A stretch of 45,838 nucleotides of DNA from positions 1 to 45,838 of the forward strand of contig NZ_JBASXK010000118.1 in assembly GCF_049276915.1 (NCBI RefSeq). The letters are read 5' to 3'. The DNA is from Aestuariivita sp049276915. Lineage in GTDB: Bacteria > Pseudomonadota > Alphaproteobacteria > Rhodobacterales > Rhodobacteraceae. Made by a program: the position numbers and the translations under genes. Position 1 is the first letter of the stretch; each line of letters starts with the position of its first letter. Below the pieces are notes generated by a model. It was not told the DNA's origin. It saw only the letters and a list, made by a program, of their open reading frames with translations, and ran no database searches. Below, one piece after another: positions 42,459 to 45,838 of the stretch.

Positions 42459-43541
42459 ATGTGGCCGGACCGCCGTCTGACCGATCTGCTGGGGATCGAG
42501 CATCCGATCCTGCAAGCCCCCATGCTGGGCAGTTGCACCCCTGAACTGGCCGCCGCCGTCACCGGCGCGGGCGGGCTTGGGGCCCATGCCTGCGGAACAT
42601 TGCCTGCCGACGAGGTGCGCGCGCGTGCCCGCGCGGTGCGGGCGCTGACCAACGGTGCCTACAACCTCAATCTCTTCGTGCTGCCGGCAAACGCGGCCCC
42701 CGCGCAGCCGGGACCGCAGGCGCGCGCGGTTCTCGAAGCCGCCTATGCGCGCGCGGGGCTTGAGCTGGCGGACGGGGATCTGCCTCCGATCCCGGCCGCA
42801 CCTGACCCTGAGGTGATCGACGCGCTGGTCGAGACGGCACCACCTGTCGTGTCCTTTCATTTCGGCCTGCCGGACGCCGTCGCGATGGACCGGCTGCGCG
42901 CGGCGGGTATCCGCATCTTCGCGTCGGCAACCTGCGTGGCCGAGGCGCTCAGGCTCGAACGCGCCGGGGTGGACGCGGTGATCGCGCAGGGCTGGGAAGC
43001 CGGCGGGCATCGCGGTTCATTCACTCCGGGCCTTCCAGCCGACGGCGTGGCCACGATGGCGCTGGTGCCGCAGATCGCGGACGCGGTCTCGGTCCCGGTG
43101 ATCGCCGCTGGCGGCATCGCAGACGCGCGCGGCATTGCCGCGGCACTGGCGCTGGGGGCATCCGGCGTGCAGATGGGCACCGCGTTCCTGCGCTGTCCCG
43201 AGGCGGCCACCGATCCCCGCCGCCGTGCGCGCCTCGCGGGTGCCGATGACTCCGGCACCACCGTCACCGACGCCGTCTCGGGTCGGTCGGCACGGGGCGC
43301 GCGCAGCGCCTACGCCGCCGATATGGCACCGCTGGCCGGAACGCTTGCCCCGTTCCCGGCAATGTACGCGCTGTTGCAGCCGCTTCTGGAGGCCGGCGCA
43401 GGAGAGATGGACGCCTATGCCAGCTTCGATCTGTTTGGGCAGGCCGCGGCCCTCGGCGGCGAAGAGCCTGCCGCCGATCTTGTCGCGCGGCTGGCCCGGG
43501 AAACGCGGGAGCGGCTTGGTTGGCTGGGTCACGCGACCTGA
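42459..43541 (+). CDS. Nitronate monooxygenase-like FMN enzyme
   Basis: 360 residues. TIM-barrel FMN enzyme: PILQAPMLGSCTPELAAAVTGAGGLG at the start, VISFHFGLP-type strand (VVSFHFGLP), AQGWEAGGHRGSF with the conserved His, and VIAAGGIADARGIAAALALGASGVQMGTAFL binding phosphate. The family oxidises alkyl nitronates, including propionate-3-nitronate; some members have other roles. AAGGGAG is 9 bases before the ATG at 42459. An upstream frame from 42408 is not family-like. GC content looks higher than in neighbours. Confidence 0.9.
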   Translation: MWPDRRLTDLLGIEHPILQAPMLGSCTPELAAAVTGAGGLGAHACGTLPADEVRARARAVRALTNGAYNLNLFVLPANAAPAQPGPQARAVLEAAYARAGLELADGDLPPIPAAPDPEVIDALVETAPPVVSFHFGLPDAVAMDRLRAAGIRIFASATCVAEALRLERAGVDAVIAQGWEAGGHRGSFTPGLPADGVATMALVPQIADAVSVPVIAAGGIADARGIAAALALGASGVQMGTAFLRCPEAATDPRRRARLAGADDSGTTVTDAVSGRSARGARSAYAADMAPLAGTLAPFPAMYALLQPLLEAGAGEMDAYASFDLFGQAAALGGEEPAADLVARLARETRERLGWLGHAT

Positions 43542-43559
43542 CCCTGCGGGGCGCTGGTC

Positions 43560-44132
43560 CTAGTCGGGGCGCAGCACCCGCGCCCCCACGCGCGCCAGTT
43601 CCTCGAAGACGAGCGCGTGTTCTTCCGGCGAAAGCCTTTGATGCCGGGGATAGCGCGGCTCGTCCCGGTCATCGAGAATCGGTGCACCCCAGCCATCGGT
43701 CGTGTCGAAGAACCGGGTGACGCCCTCCCGCCCGAAGTGGCGCAGATAGCCCTGAATGACCACGTCGAGATAGCTCAGAAGGATGGGATAGTCGTTGCTG
43801 GGGTGTCTGTGCCGGCCCTCGGGCACGGCATATACGGCAATCTCGGTCGCCTCGCTGCGGGTATGGATGACGCTTTGGCTGACCGGCACGCGTTCATAGG
43901 CCCATTCGCGCGCATCCAGCGCGGCCCAGTCATTGCCGGGCACATGGGCGATCATGCCGTCGATCTCGCAGGTGGGGTCCGCGACAGCCGTCAGAAAGGC
44001 TACCGGGCGCAGATCTGTATGACGCCAGGCGCGCCGCCATCCGCTCAGGCGGGCTGTCTGGGGATCGGGAAAGTCATGGGTGGCCGTGTTCACAAGGCTG
44101 CCATAGCCAAAAAAGTAAGGGGCAGGGGACAT
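43560..44132 (-). CDS. Gamma-glutamylcyclotransferase-fold protein
   Basis: 190 residues. FGYGSLVN (8-15) is the substrate-binding loop, and E76 in LDAREWAYERV is the likely general base. This fold releases 5-oxoproline from gamma-glutamyl peptides, or acts on related amides. C-terminal half: IQGYLRHFGREGVTRFF is also seen in this group. Its start codon lies within a candidate NsrR-like inverted repeat that is shared with the divergent regulator gene, so regulation by it is possible. Confidence 0.85.
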   Translation of the reverse strand: MSPAPYFFGYGSLVNTATHDFPDPQTARLSGWRRAWRHTDLRPVAFLTAVADPTCEIDGMIAHVPGNDWAALDAREWAYERVPVSQSVIHTRSEATEIAVYAVPEGRHRHPSNDYPILLSYLDVVIQGYLRHFGREGVTRFFDTTDGWGAPILDDRDEPRYPRHQRLSPEEHALVFEELARVGARVLRPD

Positions 44133-44164
44133 GCATCTTTCCTTGAGCTGAATTGATGTATGTC
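44128..44164. promoter_or_regulatory. Inverted repeat resembling an NsrR site
   Basis: GACATGCATC (44128-44137) and GATGTATGTC (44155-44164) form an inverted repeat with one mismatch and a 17-bp spacer. The left arm on the minus strand reads AAGATGCATGT, matching 10 of 11 positions of the E. coli NsrR half-site (AANATGCATTT); the right arm matches less well. It lies between the divergent cyclotransferase-like and nsrR-like genes. A second short inverted repeat, AGATG-GTCAG-CATCT, is at 44190-44204. Confidence 0.45.
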
Positions 44165-44226
44165 AAACCGTCATTTCCGCGGATGTGCAAGATGGTCAGC
44201 ATCTGGTCGAAGAAAGGACTGTGTTC

Positions 44227-44673
44227 GTGCGCATTACGAAACGAACCAATATCGCCGTCAGACTGTTGATGTTCTGCGGTGCCAATGCGGATCGGCTGGT
44301 CACCAAGGCTGAGATTGCCCAGCGCTGCAATGTCTCGGAAAACCACCTGGCCCAGGTGATTAACCAATTGAGTCAACTGGGTTATCTGCACACGCAACGA
44401 GGGCGAAACGGTGGCATGACACTGGCGCGGGACGCCGGTTCAATCTGTATCGGGGATGTCTTTCGCGATGTGGAGGGCGACCTGCCGATTGCAGAGTGTT
44501 TTGCCGATGCCGACAACACCTGTCCGCTGGTTTCGGCCTGCCGACTCAGGCTGGCCTTGGCGGATGCGGCGCAGGCATTTTACGCCTATCTGGATGACAT
44601 CACGCTGAATTCGCTGATCTGCGACAATGTCGATCTGCTGAAGATCCTGAACCCGGTCGCCTGCGGGCGCTGA
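44227..44673 (+). CDS. Rrf2-family NsrR-like transcriptional regulator
   Basis: 148 residues from GTG 44227. A winged helix-turn-helix (residues about 20-60, LVTKAEIAQRCNVSENHLAQVINQL) is followed by the wing RGRNGGMTLA. Three Cys (ECF..., TCPLVSACR) near the middle match the iron-sulfur ligands of NsrR, which senses nitric oxide; whether the cluster is [2Fe-2S] or [4Fe-4S] is unknown. AAAGGA is 8 bases before this GTG; the alternative starts 44221 and 44185 fit the binding site less well. It could also respond to other redox signals. Confidence 0.87.
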   Translation: MRITKRTNIAVRLLMFCGANADRLVTKAEIAQRCNVSENHLAQVINQLSQLGYLHTQRGRNGGMTLARDAGSICIGDVFRDVEGDLPIAECFADADNTCPLVSACRLRLALADAAQAFYAYLDDITLNSLICDNVDLLKILNPVACGR

Positions 44674-45838
44674 TCATTCGCGTGCACGCAGCACCTGCGC
44701 GGGACGGGCCGCAAGGGGTCGCCAGGCAAAGGCGAGCCCGGCCAGAAGCGTGGCCAGCACCCCGCCGCCCACGATCCCGAAGGCCGAGGGCCAGATCACG
44801 TTGAAATCGGTATCCATCACGAAATAGCTGACCGCCCAGCCGCCGCCGATCCCCGCCGCGAGGGCCACGATCCCGGCACCGGCACCCAGAATGGCGGCGC
44901 GCAGGGCAAAGGATTTCAGGATGCGGCCGCGTCCCGCCCCGAGCGTCTTGAGGACGGCAGCCTCGTAGGTGCGCGCGCCTTCGCCGGCGGCGGCGGCACC
45001 GATCAGGACCAGGAAGCCGGTCAGAAGCGTGGCGGCGGCACCATAGGAGGTGGCGGCCGCCAGACCTGCCAGAAGGTCGGTCACCTGATCGATCGCGTCA
45101 CGCACGCGGATGGCGGTGATATTGGGGAACTGCCCGGCCAGATCGCGCAGGATCTGCGCTTCGGCCTCTTCCTCGGCATAGACGGTCGAGATGAAGCTGT
45201 GCGGTGCCCCGGCAAGGGCTGCGGGGTTCATCGACATGATGAAGCCGATCCCGGCGGTGGAAAAGTCGACTTCGCGCAGGGAGGTGATCTCGGCGGTGAT
45301 ATCGCGGCCGAGGATGTTGATGGTCAGCTTGTCGCCCAGCGTGAGGCCCATTTCCACCGCTTCCTCGGCGGCAAAGCTGATCTGGGGCGGGCCGTCGTAA
45401 TCGGGGGCCCACCATGTGCCTGCTGTCAGGGTGGTGTTGTCGGGCAGATCGGTGGAATAGGTGACACCCCGGTCGCCTTCGAGAACCCAGTGCCCGCCCG
45501 CCACCTCGCGGGCGGGGCGATCATTGATCCGCGTGATGATCCCGCGCAGCATCGGTGCGCTGTCCACCCGGCTCACGGCAGGATCGTTTTCCAGCCGCTC
45601 GGTAAAGCCCGGCATCTGGTCGCGCTGAATGTCGACAAAGAAATAGGACGGGGCGACTTCGGGCAGATCGCCGGTGATGGCGTTGCGCAGATTCCCGTCG
45701 ATCTGGCCCACCGCTGCAAGCACCGACAGGCCCAGACCCAGCGAGATCACCACCGAGGCCGCGCCCTCGCGCGGGCCGCTGATGGCCCCCAAGGCCCATC
45801 TCAGCGCGGGGCGGCCGCGTGCAGCGCGCCCCGAGCGG
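44674..45838 (-). CDS. ABC transporter permease (FtsX/MacB type, YbbP-like), N-terminus beyond the right edge
   Basis: The C-terminal 387 codons or so of a larger protein; the frame stays open to the window end. A hydrophobic helix (GAASVVISLGLGLSVLAAVG) is followed by a large periplasmic-type domain. Three C-terminal helices follow (ATLLTGFLVLIGAAAAG, LRAAILGAGAGIVALAAG, GIVGGGVLATLLAGLAFAWRP). LKTLGAGRGRILKSFALRAAILG is the FtsX-domain coupling helix. Such permeases work with a separate ATPase (YbbA type), which would lie beyond the edge. It abuts the regulator gene through a shared TGATCA. Confidence 0.88.
   Translation of the reverse strand, partial: RSGRAARGRPALRWALGAISGPREGAASVVISLGLGLSVLAAVGQIDGNLRNAITGDLPEVAPSYFFVDIQRDQMPGFTERLENDPAVSRVDSAPMLRGIITRINDRPAREVAGGHWVLEGDRGVTYSTDLPDNTTLTAGTWWAPDYDGPPQISFAAEEAVEMGLTLGDKLTINILGRDITAEITSLREVDFSTAGIGFIMSMNPAALAGAPHSFISTVYAEEEAEAQILRDLAGQFPNITAIRVRDAIDQVTDLLAGLAAATSYGAAATLLTGFLVLIGAAAAGEGARTYEAAVLKTLGAGRGRILKSFALRAAILGAGAGIVALAAGIGGGWAVSYFVMDTDFNVIWPSAFGIVGGGVLATLLAGLAFAWRPLAARPAQVLRARE

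Overview
The window looks like a core chromosomal segment of an alphaproteobacterium of the Rhodobacteraceae/Roseobacteraceae type. The reasons are the high GC content, the alphaproteobacterial forms of MreC, RodA, GltX and RpoH, the gene order murJ-(rsgA)-glnD next to trpS, the coaBC-dut-MoeB/ThiF-like block, small families common in this group (DUF5765, DUF2892), and putative CtrA and ECF-type regulatory sites. This assignment is by recognition only, without database comparison. I see no tRNA, rRNA, insertion sequence, prophage or CRISPR array.

Layout. 1-4.4 kb: a truncated class III nucleotide cyclase, a YciB-like membrane protein, a DUF5765 membrane protein and a small lipoprotein, with two gene-poor gaps. 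4.4-13.3 kb: trpS, a degenerate rhomboid, a DUF2892 protein, murJ, rsgA, glnD and an LpoA-like lipoprotein. 13.3-16.5 kb: rsmI, a YraN-family gene, gshB and an HSL-type esterase, transcribed rightward. 16.5-20 kb (leftward): comM, a glutathione S-transferase, a histidine phosphatase and cobU. 20-24.5 kb (rightward): a sigma-32 factor (probably RpoH2), a ChaN-like protein, coaBC, dut and a membrane-anchored E1-like protein. 24.6-29 kb: a trans-sulfuration PLP enzyme, an M3 peptidase and a GhrA-like dehydrogenase. 29-34.6 kb: the elongasome operon mreB-mreC-mreD-mrdA-rodA, reading leftward and running on into the dehydrogenase gene. 34.8-38 kb: an exported MORN-repeat protein, with nadE divergent to it. 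38-45.8 kb: a FAD oxidoreductase, a zincin-like protein, a Tat-exported metallo-beta-lactamase-fold protein, gltX, a nitronate monooxygenase-like enzyme, a gamma-glutamylcyclotransferase-fold protein, an NsrR-like Rrf2 regulator and a truncated ABC permease.

How the genes relate. Cell-wall growth is the largest theme: murJ, the LpoA-like lipoprotein and the whole mre/rod operon. A second theme is stress and thiol/redox metabolism: RpoH2, gshB, the GST, the ChaN-like protein, the trans-sulfuration enzyme and NsrR. A third is translation and nucleotide or cofactor supply: trpS, gltX, rsmI, rsgA, coaBC, dut, nadE and cobU.

No clearly new multi-gene system is visible. The most useful observations are regulatory or structural: two identical CtrA-type half-sites before comM; an ECF-type promoter plus a leader hairpin before rpoH; an NsrR-like inverted repeat between a cyclotransferase-like gene and its divergent regulator; a repeated intergenic element at gene ends; a rhomboid lacking its catalytic residues; a membrane-tethered E1-like protein; and a 19-repeat MORN protein with signs of a nine-repeat duplication.
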